Shown: positions 30,448-39,419, numbered from the stretch's first letter. The stretch: 64,000 nucleotides of DNA from Streptomyces sp. NBC_01231 (GCA_035999765.1 CP108521.1:8432001-8496000), one strand, 5' to 3'. Made by a program: numbers and translations. Notes: a model not told the origin generated them from the letters alone.

Positions 30448-31122
30448 ATGAGCCGCGCAGCCCTGCTTCTGCTGGCCGACGGCCGCTTTCCTGCCGGCGG
30501 GCACGCCCACTCCGGCGGCGTCGAGGCCGCCGTCGCCCATGGAGCCGTACACGACACCCACAGCCTGGAGGCGTTCTGCCGCGGGCGCCTGCACACCACC
30601 GGTCTGACGACGGCCGGGCTGGCCGCCGCAGCCGCCAACGGATACAACCCGCTGTTGCTCGACGACGCCGCCGACGCGCGCACCCCCGCCCCCGCACTAC
30701 GTGCCGTCGCCCGCAGGCTCGGCCGGCAGATGATGCGCGCCGCCCGCGCCACCTTTCCGTCCCCAGGACTCGACCACCTGGCCGCCGCGCGCCCCCAGGG
30801 CGCCCACCAACCCATCGTCCTGGGCCTCACCGCCCGCGCCGCCGGGCTCGCCCCGGTGGACGCCGCCTATGCCGTCGCGTACGAGAGCATCGGCGGCCCG
30901 GCCACCGCAGCGGTGCGCCTGCTGAGCCTCGACCCGCTCGACGCCTCGGGGCTGCTGGCCCGCCTCGCCCCCGAAACCGACGACGTCGCACACGCCGCAG
31001 CCGACGCCGCGACCCGCGCCATGACCGAGGGCCTCGACGCCCTACCGTCGGCCTCCTCACCCCTGCTGGACATCACCGCGGAACAGCACGCCGCCTGGAC
31101 CGTTCGGCTCTTCGCCTCCTGA
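30448..31122 (+). CDS. ureF: Urease accessory protein UreF
   Basis: Protein of 224 residues from ATG 30448, with AAAGG upstream. All-helical UreF signature: ALLLLADGRFPAGGHAHSGG, LEAFCRGRL and a central QPIVLGLTARAAG. UreF acts with UreD and UreG as the chaperone complex that carbamylates the lysine and loads nickel into UreC. It sits 115 bases after ureC, in standard operon order. The start is ambiguous by a few codons because the frame is open further upstream. Confidence 0.9.
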   Translation: MSRAALLLLADGRFPAGGHAHSGGVEAAVAHGAVHDTHSLEAFCRGRLHTTGLTTAGLAAAAANGYNPLLLDDAADARTPAPALRAVARRLGRQMMRAARATFPSPGLDHLAAARPQGAHQPIVLGLTARAAGLAPVDAAYAVAYESIGGPATAAVRLLSLDPLDASGLLARLAPETDDVAHAAADAATRAMTEGLDALPSASSPLLDITAEQHAAWTVRLFAS

Positions 31123-31159
31123 CCTCATCTGAACCCCCAGGCTCGCAAACGGAGTTGCT

Positions 31160-31849
31160 ATGCACCTCGACTACTCTCTGCCTCACCAGCACGGCCCCAG
31201 CGCCTCAGCAACCCGGCCCGACGGCAGCCGCCGCGCCCTACGCCTCGGCCTGGGCGGCCCCGTCGGCTCCGGCAAGACCGCGACCGTCGCCGCGCTCTGC
31301 CGCACCCTGCGCGACCGCTGGTGCATCGCCGCTGTCACCAACGACATCTACACCCGCGAAGACGCCGAGTACCTGCTGCGCGAAGCCGTCCTGCCGCCCG
31401 AGCGCATCACCGCCGTCGAGACCGGCGCCTGCCCGCACACCGCGATCCGCGACGACATCTCCGCAAACCTGGAAGCCGTCGAACACCTGGAAGCAACCCT
31501 CCACCCCCTCGACCTCGTGCTCATCGAGTCCGGTGGCGACAACCTGACCGCCACCTTCTCCAAGGGCCTCGTCGACGTGCAGATCTTCGTCATCGACGTC
31601 GCCAGCGGCGACGACATCCCCCGCAAGGGCGGCCCTGGCATCACCACGGCCGACCTCCTCATCGTCAACAAGACCGACCTCGCCCCGCACGTCGGCGCCG
31701 ACCTGGACACCATGGCCATCGACGCGAAACGACAGCGCGGCGACCTTCCCGTCATCTTCACCAGCCTCACCTCCGACGACGGCATCCGCGAAGTCGCCGA
31801 CTGGGTCACCGGCCACCTCACCCAGTGGCGCGCCGAGGCAACCGTATGA
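31160..31849 (+). CDS. ureG: Urease accessory GTPase UreG
   Basis: SIMIBI-class GTPase of 229 residues. The P-loop is [10 protein letters not shown], followed by [14 protein letters not shown], the metal-binding Cys-x-His in [13 protein letters not shown], and the base-recognition motif [10 protein letters not shown]. It supplies GTP-driven nickel delivery to the urease apoenzyme. An extra His-containing N-terminus (residues 1-25) is a frequent nickel-storage feature in actinobacterial UreG. Its stop overlaps the ureD start (ATGA). Confidence 0.95.
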   Translation: MHLDYSLPHQHGPSASATRPDGSRRALRLGLGGPVGSGKTATVAALCRTLRDRWCIAAVTNDIYTREDAEYLLREAVLPPERITAVETGACPHTAIRDDISANLEAVEHLEATLHPLDLVLIESGGDNLTATFSKGLVDVQIFVIDVASGDDIPRKGGPGITTADLLIVNKTDLAPHVGADLDTMAIDAKRQRGDLPVIFTSLTSDDGIREVADWVTGHLTQWRAEATV

Positions 31850-32706
31850 GCCCCTCGTCCCAACTCGCCGCAGACCGGGCCACGTCCAGCCTCGGCAAAC
31901 CTCCAGCCGGCGCCCAGGAGCCCGCCGGACACCCGGACGGCGTGCGAGCCACCGCCCGCATCCGCGCCGCGCACAACGGACGCGTCACCACCCTCCCGCA
32001 ACTGCGCAGCGACGGCCCCTTCCACCTGCGGCGCATGCGCACCCACGGCAAGGCCGCCACGGTGGGGATCATCGGCGCGATGAGCGCCCCGCTCGGTGGC
32101 GACCGGCTCACCCTCGACATCACCGCCGAGGACCGGGCCGAGCTGGAAGTCACCACAGCCGCCGCCACACTCGCCCTGCGCGGCCCCACCACCGACGCGG
32201 CCACCTACGACGTGCGGCTCACCGTCGGGGAGCACGCCCATCTGCGCTGGCTGCCACAGCCCCTGATCAGCGCCTCCGGGAGCAACCTGCGCCAGACCTA
32301 CACCGTCGAACTCGCCGCCACCGCACGGCTCGTACTGCGAGAAGAGCAACTCCTGGGCCGGGCCGACGAGGAACCCGGCCACCTCGTCACCCGGATCCTG
32401 GTCCACCGCGGCGGGCGCCCGCTACTCGACCAGCACACGGCCTACGGGGCGCCAGAACCAGGCTGGGACGGCCCGGCTGTCCTGAACGGGCACCGGGCCG
32501 TCGGCCAGCTCCTCATCGTTGACCCGCGCATCGACGTCCGACGAGACGCCGTACTGCTCGGCAAAGGGGTCAAAGACGGGTATGCCGTCCTCGCGCCGCT
32601 GGCAGGCGGCCCGGCGCTACTCGCCACCGCAATCGCACCGAGCACCTCACAACTGCGGAAAATGCTCGACGAGGCACACGCACACGCACACGCCCTCGCC
32701 CGCTAA
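31846..32706 (+). CDS. ureD: Urease accessory protein UreD
   Basis: Protein of 286 residues from ATG 31846, overlapping the ureG stop by 4 bases. UreD/UreH beta-helix features: [19 protein letters not shown], a middle [15 protein letters not shown] and [15 protein letters not shown]. It binds the urease apoprotein directly as the platform for UreF and UreG. It closes the operon; 770 bases without an intact gene follow. The C-terminal end is Ala/His-rich (HAHAHALAR). Confidence 0.88.
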   Translation: MSPSSQLAADRATSSLGKPPAGAQEPAGHPDGVRATARIRAAHNGRVTTLPQLRSDGPFHLRRMRTHGKAATVGIIGAMSAPLGGDRLTLDITAEDRAELEVTTAAATLALRGPTTDAATYDVRLTVGEHAHLRWLPQPLISASGSNLRQTYTVELAATARLVLREEQLLGRADEEPGHLVTRILVHRGGRPLLDQHTAYGAPEPGWDGPAVLNGHRAVGQLLIVDPRIDVRRDAVLLGKGVKDGYAVLAPLAGGPALLATAIAPSTSQLRKMLDEAHAHAHALAR

Positions 32707-33478
32707 TGCGGATGGGCCGCCGCCGGGAGAGTGTGACCAGCAACTTCAGGATGAACACATCACAGTGGCGGGCTACCGCCTTCGACATCGCAATGCGCAC
32801 TCGATGCCGAGTTTTCACGGCCCCAGGTGTCGCTGCCAACTTCCCTTCAGCAGGGCGTCAAGGCCGAGTGTGGACCTGGGCCGGAGGGCCAAGCGACCTC
32901 GGCCGCATCGCGCCCGCCACCCCGTCGGGATGGGCTGCCGCATCTGCGAACGCATGGAGGGCCCACAGCGGGCGGCGCCGCTGCTCGGCCACCCACTGTA
33001 GATCGACCCGAACGCCGGCACGTTGGTGCCCTGTCCCGTGGCGCACTTGCCTCCGCGGTCATCCAAGGGCCGGCGCCAGGCGCCTACAAGGAACCACGAC
33101 CAGCCATATGGCCTGAAATGCCCATTTGGTTCGCAAGTGATGTTACTGTCCCATAGGCGGCGACTCTATGAAATGTGCGGGCCCTACAGCTCATCTCCCC
33201 AGGTAGAGGGGGTGATCTGTGAGGTTGGCAGGTGCAGCGTGACACTGCCTACTCACTGCTGCATCCACCTCCACCGGCAGCGGTATCCAAGCGCCCAGAT
33301 CCCCCGATCCGGTGAACGGCTGATCTGCGCATACCGCTGGCTACTCCACGTGGGCGACACACTGTCAGTACTGCTTCCTACCGTCCCGCCACGACCACCC
33401 TGCACGCTGCCCGGGCGGTGCCCTTCAGTGCACCACTGGCCATGGCGGGAACAGAACGCAGGCAGAGCGAGGGAGGGG
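32707..33478. other. Gene-poor region holding an ScfR-type remnant
   Basis: No intact gene in 770 bases. The only recognisable piece is the regulator tail at about 32900-33045 listed separately. The rest (33050-33478) shows lower coding character and I can assign nothing to it. Confidence 0.4.
32900..33045 (+). pseudogene. ScfR-type XRE regulator C-terminal fragment
   Basis: The plus frame reads RHPVGMGCRICERMEGPQR then AAPLLGHPL, a TAG at 32999-33001, and continues IDPNAGTLVPCPV. This matches the cysteine-containing C-terminal tail of short-chain acyl-CoA responsive XRE regulators (ScfR/RamB-like, with a domain ending GCRICERTDCPQRAFPP). The stop falls inside the conserved tail, and everything upstream is missing. 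It is a remnant, recognised from family memory only. Confidence 0.5.
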
Positions 33479-33682
33479 CTACAAGGGGCGGACCATTTCC
33501 GCTTGCGGACCCTTCTGGCCCTGGGTGACCTCGAACTCCACCCGCTGGTTCTCTTCCAGGCTTCTGTATCCGTTGGTCTGGATGGCTGAGAAGTGGACGA
33601 ACACGTCCGCGCCGCCATCGTCCTGACTGATGTAGCCGTACCCCTTGTCGGAGTTGAACCACTTCACAGTGCCTGTTGCCAT
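33479..33682 (-). CDS. Cold-shock domain protein
   Basis: Protein of 67 residues from the ATG at 33682 ([17 protein letters not shown]); the in-frame upstream extension is not credible. It is a single OB-fold cold-shock domain with RNP1 (KGYGYI) and RNP2 (VFVHFSAI), ending [13 protein letters not shown]. Such proteins bind single-stranded RNA/DNA and act as RNA chaperones. Length is standard. It stands alone. Streptomyces carry many paralogues, so a regulatory specialisation cannot be read from sequence. Confidence 0.95.
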   Translation of the reverse strand: MATGTVKWFNSDKGYGYISQDDGGADVFVHFSAIQTNGYRSLEENQRVEFEVTQGQKGPQAEMVRPL

Positions 33683-34248
33683 CGGTCCCAGTCCTTCATT
33701 CGGTGCCACGGGCGAGATCTTGACGCTCAGGCCGAAGCCCAATCGAGCGGACTCCGGCACTTGATCTTTTCCTTCCGCCGCGGCGAAATCCGCGATCCTC
33801 CGTGCACCTCACCCATGGGGATGAACCTCACCGCGCCACGGCACTCCCTGAAGTGGGACGCGGTCGGCCAGCGGGTAGGCAATTCACCAACAGCATCGGG
33901 AGTCTGGCGGGGCAGAGCCGGACGCGCGCCACTGAACGACGACAGAGCGTTCAGGCGATCACTGCGAGGGTCGGACACTGCAGCAGCCGTCGGCCGGTGG
34001 CTGTCTTGCTCACAGAACCAGGAGTGTCCGACCAGCCATGGCGGGCCACGGTGACGATGAAGTCGATACCGCCATCGACATCCTCGACGCCTGCATCCGT
34101 GAGCCTCGACAGGCCACTGCTGAGTCTCACCGATGCTTGCCCAGCCGCCGGGAATCCCTGGGCGGGCTGGTACCTCACAGCGGCCCGCCTGCTCATGGTG
34201 TCCGGCGCGGTCGCCGTAGCCGGATAGGCCGCTATCGCCAGGCTGCGG
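33683..34248. other. No gene recognised
   Basis: 566 bases between the cold-shock gene and the repeat protein. The start of this segment is the leader of the cold-shock gene. The remainder has only overlapping unsupported ORFs. Confidence 0.4.
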
Positions 34249-34611
34249 TTACTCGGCGGTCAGTTCTGCGAGCTGCTCGGACGCGGTGGTGTTGCCCCCG
34301 TTGGCGAGGCGCCGTAGCTCGTCCAAGTCGTCCTGTTCGGTGGCGAGTTCGATCAGTTGGTCGGTGGCTGTGGCGTTGCCGGCGTCCGAAAGGCGTCGGA
34401 GCTCCGCGAGATCGCCTTGCTCTGCGGCGAGTTGGATGAGCTCGTCGGTCGCGTCGGCGTTGCCCGCGTCCGCGAGGCGGCGCAGCTCGTTCATGTCACC
34501 GAGTTCGACGGCGAGCACGATCAGCTCGTCGACCGAGCCGGGGGCGCCGTGCTCTGCCCGGTCCCTTAGAACGGACAGGGCGGACTGCGCGTTCGGGTCG
34601 TGCTCGGTCAT
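34249..34611 (-). CDS. Protein built of 26-residue helical repeats, unknown function
   Basis: Protein of 120 residues from ATG 34611, preceded by GAGAGG. After a short lead (TEHDPNAQSALSVLRDRAEH) it consists of three complete repeats and a partial fourth, each of about 26 residues: D-E-L-I-x-L-A-x-E-x-x-D-x-x-E-L-R-R-L-A-D-A-G-N-x-x-A-T. The repeat predicts a pair of short helices and resembles TPR/Sel1-like solenoids, though its period is shorter than either. It is strongly acidic. No catalytic residues are seen; a protein-interaction role is likely by analogy. It is flanked by a dead CorA gene on the other strand. Confidence 0.7.
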   Translation of the reverse strand: MTEHDPNAQSALSVLRDRAEHGAPGSVDELIVLAVELGDMNELRRLADAGNADATDELIQLAAEQGDLAELRRLSDAGNATATDQLIELATEQDDLDELRRLANGGNTTASEQLAELTAE

Positions 34612-34724
34612 CGTGGACGACCTCTCTCTGGTGGGGCTATTCGCGGGGGCCGGTCAGGTGTCCCGAGGCGCGCAGCTCCTCGCGATGCGAAGGCCGCCAC
34701 CAGCAGCGGCAGGGTCACCACCAC

Positions 34725-35302
34725 CAGCCCCCCTCAACCGTCCTGCACGCCATCGCCGACCACGTCGTCGACGACTACGTCACCGTCGCCGACGCCGTCC
34801 AGAACGACAGCGACCAGGTCGAAACCGACGTCTTCTCCCCGCACAGCCCCCGAAACGCCGACGCCGGCCGCATCTACCAGCTCAAACGCGAACTCCTTGA
34901 ACTCAAGCGCGCCGTCGTCCCTCTCGCCCGCCCGCTCGACCGGGTCGCCACCGAACCCCGCGCTTGCATCGACAAGGAGATACAGGCGTACTTCAGGGAC
35001 GTCGCCGACTACCTCACCCGCGTCACCGAACACATCACCGCCTTCGACTCCCTGCTCGACTCCATCCTCCAGGCCCACCTCGCGCAGGTGACCGTCGCTC
35101 AGAACGAGGACATGCGCAAGATCACCGCTTGGGCCGCCATCATCGCCGTCCCCACCATGGTGTGCGGCGTCTACGGCATGAACTTCGACCACATGCCCGA
35201 ACTGCGCTGGCGCTTCGGCTACCCCTCGCCCTCGCCCTCGCCGTCATCGCCACGGCATGCTTCGTCATCCACCGAGGCTTCAAACGCAACGGCTGGCTGT
35301 AG
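34725..35302 (+). pseudogene. CorA-type magnesium/cobalt channel remnant
   Basis: The frame begins without a start codon near 34725 (STVLHAIADHVVDDYVTVAD) and runs through the CorA coiled-coil to the pore signature VYGMNFDHMPEL. The GMN motif is diagnostic. At about 35223 the frame breaks: GGCTACCCCTCGCC has four C where five would continue into LALALAVIATACFVIHRGF and the KRNGWL end at 35302. The N-terminal beta domain is missing. A truncated, frameshifted gene. Confidence 0.85.
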
Positions 35303-35344
35303 TCCACGATCACCGGACCACCGAAGCCCATCAGGGTCCACGAT

Positions 35345-35360
35345 TTCCTGAATTCAGGAA
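35345..35360. promoter_or_regulatory. Operator palindrome of the ArsR/CmtR-like pair
   Basis: TTCCTGAATTCAGGAA is a perfect 16-base palindrome 13 bases before the ATG at 35374. Its size and position fit an ArsR/SmtB-family operator that would shut off the regulator and efflux genes together. Binding is inferred. Confidence 0.65.
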
Positions 35361-35373
35361 TTTCTGTATCGTC

Positions 35374-35715
35374 ATGGGTGTGCTGACTGTTGCCTCCGAC
35401 ATCGACGTCCTGGCCCGGTTCGGGCGCGCGCTCGCCGACCCGATCCGCTGCCGCATCCTGCTCGCCCTGCGCGAGACTCCTGCCTACCCTGCGGACCTCG
35501 CCGAAGCACTCGGCGTCTCCCGCACCCGGCTGTCCAACCACCTCGCCTGCCTGCGTGACTGCGGCCTGGTCGTCACTGTGCCCGACGGCCGCCGCACCCG
35601 CTACGAACTGGCCGACAAACGCCTCGGCCACGCGCTCGACGACCTGCGCACCGCTGTGGTCGCTGTCGAGACCGACCGCACCTGCTTGGACGCCGACGCA
35701 AAGGGGTGCTGCTGA
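35374..35715 (+). CDS. ArsR/SmtB-family metal sensor, CmtR-like
   Basis: Winged-helix repressor of 113 residues from ATG 35374. LARFGRALADPIRCRILLAL and the recognition helix GVSRTRLSNHLACLRDCGL are close to mycobacterial CmtR, in which the two cysteines of this last segment plus one in a C-terminal TD-x-x-C motif bind Cd(II)/Pb(II). Here the same positions are present (CLRDC and ETDRTC), and the tail adds a terminal Cys-Cys pair. It should release its operator when metal binds and so induce the efflux gene, whose ATG overlaps its stop. Metal identity is inferred from CmtR. Confidence 0.85.
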   Translation: MGVLTVASDIDVLARFGRALADPIRCRILLALRETPAYPADLAEALGVSRTRLSNHLACLRDCGLVVTVPDGRRTRYELADKRLGHALDDLRTAVVAVETDRTCLDADAKGCC

Positions 35716-36428
35716 TGACCGCGATATCCCTCGGCCCCTCCCCGGCCCGCCGCGACGCGCTCGCCCGCCGGATACGCATGCTGGTCACCGCGACCATCAC
35801 CTACAACGTCATCGAGGCGGTCGTCGCCCTCACGGCCGGAACCCTCGCCTCCTCCACCGCCCTGATCGGCTTCGGCCTCGACTCGATCATCGAGGTCACC
35901 TCAGCCGCCGCGGTCGCCTGGCAGTTCTCCGCCCGAGAGCACGCCGTACGCGAGGCCCGCGAGAAGACCACCCTGCGCATCATCGCGCTGTCGTTCTTCG
36001 CCCTCGCCGCCTACGTCACCGCCGACGCCGTCCGCGCACTGGCGGGCACCAGCGAGGCCGAACGCTCCCTCCCCGGCATCGTGCTCGCCGCACTGTCCCT
36101 CGCGGTCATGCCGTTCCTGTCCGCCGCCCAGCGCCGCGCGGGCCGCGAACTGGGCTCCGCCAGCGCGGTCGCCGACTCCAAGCAGACCCTGCTGTGCACC
36201 TACCTTTCCGCCGTGCTCCTGGTCGGCCTGGTCCTCAACGCCACCCTCGGCTGGTCCTGGGCCGACCCCGTCGCCGCCCTCGTCATCGCGGCCGTCGCGG
36301 TCAAGGAAGGCCGCGACGCCTGGCAGGGCAAGGGCTGCTGCGCTCCGTCCACCGCAACGGTTTCGGCTGCCGACGCCGGGGCGGGCGACGCATGCGGCTG
36401 CCGACCTGGCTGTGACTGCTGCACCTGA
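35715..36428 (+). CDS. Cation diffusion-type metal efflux protein with Cys-rich tail
   Basis: Protein of 237 residues from ATG 35715, overlapping the regulator stop (TGATG). It has about six membrane helices with Asp residues placed as in cation-diffusion metal sites: GFGLDSIIEV in helix 2 and AVADSKQTLLCTYLS in helix 5. The cytoplasmic tail carries seven cysteines in two clusters (KGCC and CGCRPGCDCC), suited to soft metals such as Cd, Pb or Zn. With the CmtR-like sensor it forms a self-contained inducible efflux unit. The family's usual C-terminal dimer domain is absent. Confidence 0.85.
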   Translation: MTAISLGPSPARRDALARRIRMLVTATITYNVIEAVVALTAGTLASSTALIGFGLDSIIEVTSAAAVAWQFSAREHAVREAREKTTLRIIALSFFALAAYVTADAVRALAGTSEAERSLPGIVLAALSLAVMPFLSAAQRRAGRELGSASAVADSKQTLLCTYLSAVLLVGLVLNATLGWSWADPVAALVIAAVAVKEGRDAWQGKGCCAPSTATVSAADAGAGDACGCRPGCDCCT

Positions 36429-36578
36429 CCAGGGCTTCGGCGAGCATGACTGGGACCGGGGAGAGGTCCCGCCCCTGGCACCGGCCCCACCGCCGGCACC
36501 GGGTCATCGCGTGGCGCAGTGTCAGCCGGTCCGAGACCCGCACACCACGCTGTCTCCATGGCTGGCCCAGCGCAGCGT

Positions 36579-37595
36579 TCAGTACTGCTCGGTCTCCACG
36601 AAACCCGCGTCCGCGTCGTCGTCCGCGCCGAGGGCGGCGGCGGTCGGGTCGAATCCGGGCGGGCTGTCCTTGAGGCCCAGGCCCAGGCCGGCCAGCTTCG
36701 CCTTGACCTCGTCGATGGACTTCGCACCGAAGTTACGGATGTCCAGGAGGTCCGCCTCGGAACGAGCCAGGAGCTCGCCCACGGAGTGGACGCCCTCACG
36801 CTTGAGGCAGTTGTACGACCGAACGGTGAGCTCCAGCTCCTCGATCGGCAGCGCCAGATCGGCGGCCAGGGCGGCGTCCGTCGGGGACGGGCCCATGTCG
36901 ATGCCCTCGGCCTCGATGTTCAGCTCACGGGCCAGACCGAACAGCTCGACCAGGGTCTTACCGGCCGACGCCATGGCGTCACGCGGACGCATGGCCTGCT
37001 TGGTCTCGACGTCGACGATCAGCTTGTCGAAGTCGGTGCGCTGCTCCACACGCGTGGCCTCGACCTTGTACGTGACCTTCAGCACCGGCGAGTAGATGGA
37101 GTCGACCGGGATCCGGCCGATCTCCTGGCCCAACTGCTTGTTCTGCACGGCGGAGACGTAACCGCGACCGCGCTCGACGGTCAGCTCCATCTCCAGCTTG
37201 CCCTTGCCGTTGAGCGTGGCGAGGACGAGGTCGGGGTTGTGCACCTCGACACCGGCCGGGGGCGCGATGTCGGCGGCGGTGACCAGACCCGGGCCCTGCT
37301 TGCGCAGGTACATCACGACCGGCTCGTCCTGCTCGGAGGAGACGACCAACTGCTTGATGTTCAGGATCAGGTCGGTGACGTCCTCCTTGACGCCCGGCAC
37401 GGTGGTGAACTCGTGCAGAACGCCGTCGACGCGGATGGACGTGACCGCCGCACCCGGGATCGAGGACAGGAGCGTGCGGCGCAGGGAGTTGCCGAGGGTG
37501 TAGCCGAAGCCGGGCTCCAGCGGCTCGATCACGAACCGGGAACGGAACTCGTCGACGACCTCTTCGGTCAAAGACGGACGCTGAGCAATCAGCAC
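36579..37595 (-). CDS. rpoA: RNA polymerase alpha subunit, stand-alone copy
   Basis: Complete alpha subunit of 338 residues from GTG 37595, with GGAGG 8 bases upstream. The N-terminal dimerisation domain ([20 protein letters not shown]) and the C-terminal DNA-binding domain ([30 protein letters not shown], which hold the UP-element contact residues) are intact, and the tail [11 protein letters not shown] is that of Streptomyces RpoA. Normally rpoA sits between rpsK and rplQ; here there is no ribosomal gene and the neighbours are a metal-efflux gene and an integrase. It appears to be a mobile second rpoA, unless the host has moved its only copy. Compared with S. coelicolor RpoA as I remember it (340 residues), there are only scattered changes, so it is under purifying selection. 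Confidence 0.95.
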   Translation of the reverse strand: MLIAQRPSLTEEVVDEFRSRFVIEPLEPGFGYTLGNSLRRTLLSSIPGAAVTSIRVDGVLHEFTTVPGVKEDVTDLILNIKQLVVSSEQDEPVVMYLRKQGPGLVTAADIAPPAGVEVHNPDLVLATLNGKGKLEMELTVERGRGYVSAVQNKQLGQEIGRIPVDSIYSPVLKVTYKVEATRVEQRTDFDKLIVDVETKQAMRPRDAMASAGKTLVELFGLARELNIEAEGIDMGPSPTDAALAADLALPIEELELTVRSYNCLKREGVHSVGELLARSEADLLDIRNFGAKSIDEVKAKLAGLGLGLKDSPPGFDPTAAALGADDDADAGFVETEQY

Positions 37596-38088
37596 GAGGT
37601 GTTGCCTCCAGTGGTATGGCGCCCGCTGTGTGACGCCGTGGACACCACGAAGGGTACGGGCGATACGGTCTGTGGTGGCCGCGCTGCACTTCCTCGTGGT
37701 TGCACGGCACCCGCAACCTGAACCGCCTCACGGGATGAGCTTTGGTGCTCATCCTCCGATGGCGTGACCCTGTAGTCCGGTCCTTCGGGGTGGGCTCCTG
37801 AGTGAGGTCGCATCGGGGATGGTGAGGCTGACCCCGTCGGCGGCGAGCGCAACATAGACCATGATCGCCGGTTAGCCAAACCGGCGATGGTGACGACCAT
37901 TGAAGGTGTGCATCCGGCCGGGCTCAGCGAGGGAGCCGTACCGGACAAGGTGGACCGAGCCGCAGGCTCCCGGGGGAGCGAGCGGTCCTGTCGCCTGCTG
38001 CCCTGCTGACCGTGGTGCCTTTCGCTGAACGCAGCGGCGTCTGCGTCTGCGTGAAAGGGTGTCACGCCCTTAAGGAGAGTGAGCAATC
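37596..38088. promoter_or_regulatory. Divergent promoter region, rpoA / integrase
   Basis: 493 bases separating rpoA (minus) and the integrase (plus). Two perfect inverted repeats stand out: GGATGAGC/GCTCATCC at 37733-37754 (loop of 6) and ATCGCCGGTT/AACCGGCGAT at 37864-37888 (spacer of 5). The first would lie in the long rpoA leader as a hairpin; the second is a candidate operator or terminator. AAGGAGAG at 38072-38079 is the ribosome-binding site for the integrase. Confidence 0.5.
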
Positions 38089-38148
38089 CTGTCCGTCCCG
38101 TTCAAGAAGCTTCCTCCGAATGCGAAGGGTCAGGTCCGGTATCGCTTT

Positions 38149-39315
38149 GTGGTCGATGTCGGGACCGATCCCGTTACCGGGAAGCGCAAGCAGTTGACCC
38201 GTACCTTCGGCACGCTGAGGGAAGCGAAGGCCGAGTACGCCCGCATCACGAACCGCCGTTACGAGGGGGCGTTCGTCGAGCCCAACAAGATCACGGTGAA
38301 CGAATGGCTCGATCAGTGGCTCGCCAAGAAGGCCGAAGACCTGGAAGAGACGACCATCTACAGCTACACGATGACCCTGGGCCGTGTCCGGGGGAAACTC
38401 GGGCACCTCCGGCTCCAGGAACTGACCGAGGACCACGTCGAGGCGTGGATGAGGTGGGCGCTTGAGGATGGCCGCGTGCGTGGTGGCGAGACGGGCACGG
38501 GTCTCGGGGTGACCTCGGTGGAGATGTCCCTGGCGCGGCTGAAGGAGGCACTGAACCGGGCAGTGGCCCGGCGCCTGGTTGCCGCGAACGTCGCCCACGA
38601 GGTCACGATCCCTCGGAAAGTGCGCAAGGCGGAGCGCAGGGCCAAGGCGGTGGTGCAGCCCTGGAACGTCGAGGAGGTTCATGCCTTCGTGCGTGCGGTG
38701 AAGGACGACCGTCTCTACGGCCCTCTCCTTCTCTGTCTGATGGGCCTGCGGCCGGCGGAGATATGCGGCATGCGCTGGGCCGATGTCGACCTGCGCACGG
38801 CCACCCTGACTGTCGCCAACACGCGAACGGTGATGGGGAACAAGACCGTGGTGGAGAAGGACACGAAGTCTCTCGCCGGTGAACGGCAGCTTCCCCTGCC
38901 CGATCTGGTCCGGGAGGCCCTGAAATGCTTCAGGGCCATGCTGGTGGCCGACAAGCTGGCGGCGGGGGAGAGGTATGACGACAGCGGGTACGTGCTCGTG
39001 GACGAACTCGGCAGGGCACTCAACGGACGGCAGCTGCGCGAGCGGGCGTACAAGGTCATGGACGAGCACGGGCTGCGGCGTGTCCGCTTGTACGACGCTC
39101 GCGCGAGTTGCTTCACATACCTCGCGAACAACGGGGTGCCGGATCACCTCCTGGCCCGGTGGGCAGGGCACACCAACGTCAAGACCACGAAGCGCTGGTA
39201 TGTGAAGCCGGATGTGGAGGATCTTCGTCCGGCAGCGGATACGTGGGGAGGTCTCGCGAGCGCCCCCGCCCCCGCTCACGAAGAGAGTGTGAGATGTGGG
39301 AGCGTGAGCGGGTGA
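38149..39315 (+). CDS. Tyrosine recombinase (integrase)
   Basis: Site-specific recombinase; 388 residues from GTG 38149. The frame is open back to 38083 and the upstream residues (SVPFKKLPPNAKGQVRYRF) look genuine, so the true start is probably nearer the AAGGAGAG at 38072; only CTG 38089 or ATC is available there. Order: arm-type N-terminus, SAM-like core-binding domain (VNEWLDQWLAKKAEDLEETT), catalytic domain with R201 (GLRPAEI), R318 in YDARAS, H341 (GHTNVKTT) and nucleophile Y351 (RWYVKP). Tyr315 replaces the usual His of H-x-x-R. Its stop overlaps the GTG of the second pcaD-like fragment, so the attachment site abuts the gene. It presumably integrates the element into pcaD. Confidence 0.92.
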   Translation: MVDVGTDPVTGKRKQLTRTFGTLREAKAEYARITNRRYEGAFVEPNKITVNEWLDQWLAKKAEDLEETTIYSYTMTLGRVRGKLGHLRLQELTEDHVEAWMRWALEDGRVRGGETGTGLGVTSVEMSLARLKEALNRAVARRLVAANVAHEVTIPRKVRKAERRAKAVVQPWNVEEVHAFVRAVKDDRLYGPLLLCLMGLRPAEICGMRWADVDLRTATLTVANTRTVMGNKTVVEKDTKSLAGERQLPLPDLVREALKCFRAMLVADKLAAGERYDDSGYVLVDELGRALNGRQLRERAYKVMDEHGLRRVRLYDARASCFTYLANNGVPDHLLARWAGHTNVKTTKRWYVKPDVEDLRPAADTWGGLASAPAPAHEESVRCGSVSG

Positions 39316-39419
39316 GTGAGAAGAACGTCGAAACCTTGCAATACCGCTTTGACGGGCCAGAACAGGCTCCGGTCCTGATCCTCGGTCCCTCCCTGGGTAC
39401 CACATGGCACAGGTTGTAG
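39312..39419 (+). pseudogene. Element-borne pcaD-like 5' end; second attachment site
   Basis: GTG at 39312 (overlapping the integrase stop) opens 35 codons ending at TAG 39417-39419. The protein, with LQYRFDGP, APVLILGPSLGTTWH, matches the fragment at 5301-5408 but with many different third bases, so it is a diverged homologue, not a recent duplication. Such a segment lets an integrating element replace the 5' end of its target gene. Here the rest of the hydrolase does not follow; instead sequence related to 5409-5530 does, suggesting that a second element is inserted at this junction. Confidence 0.7.
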
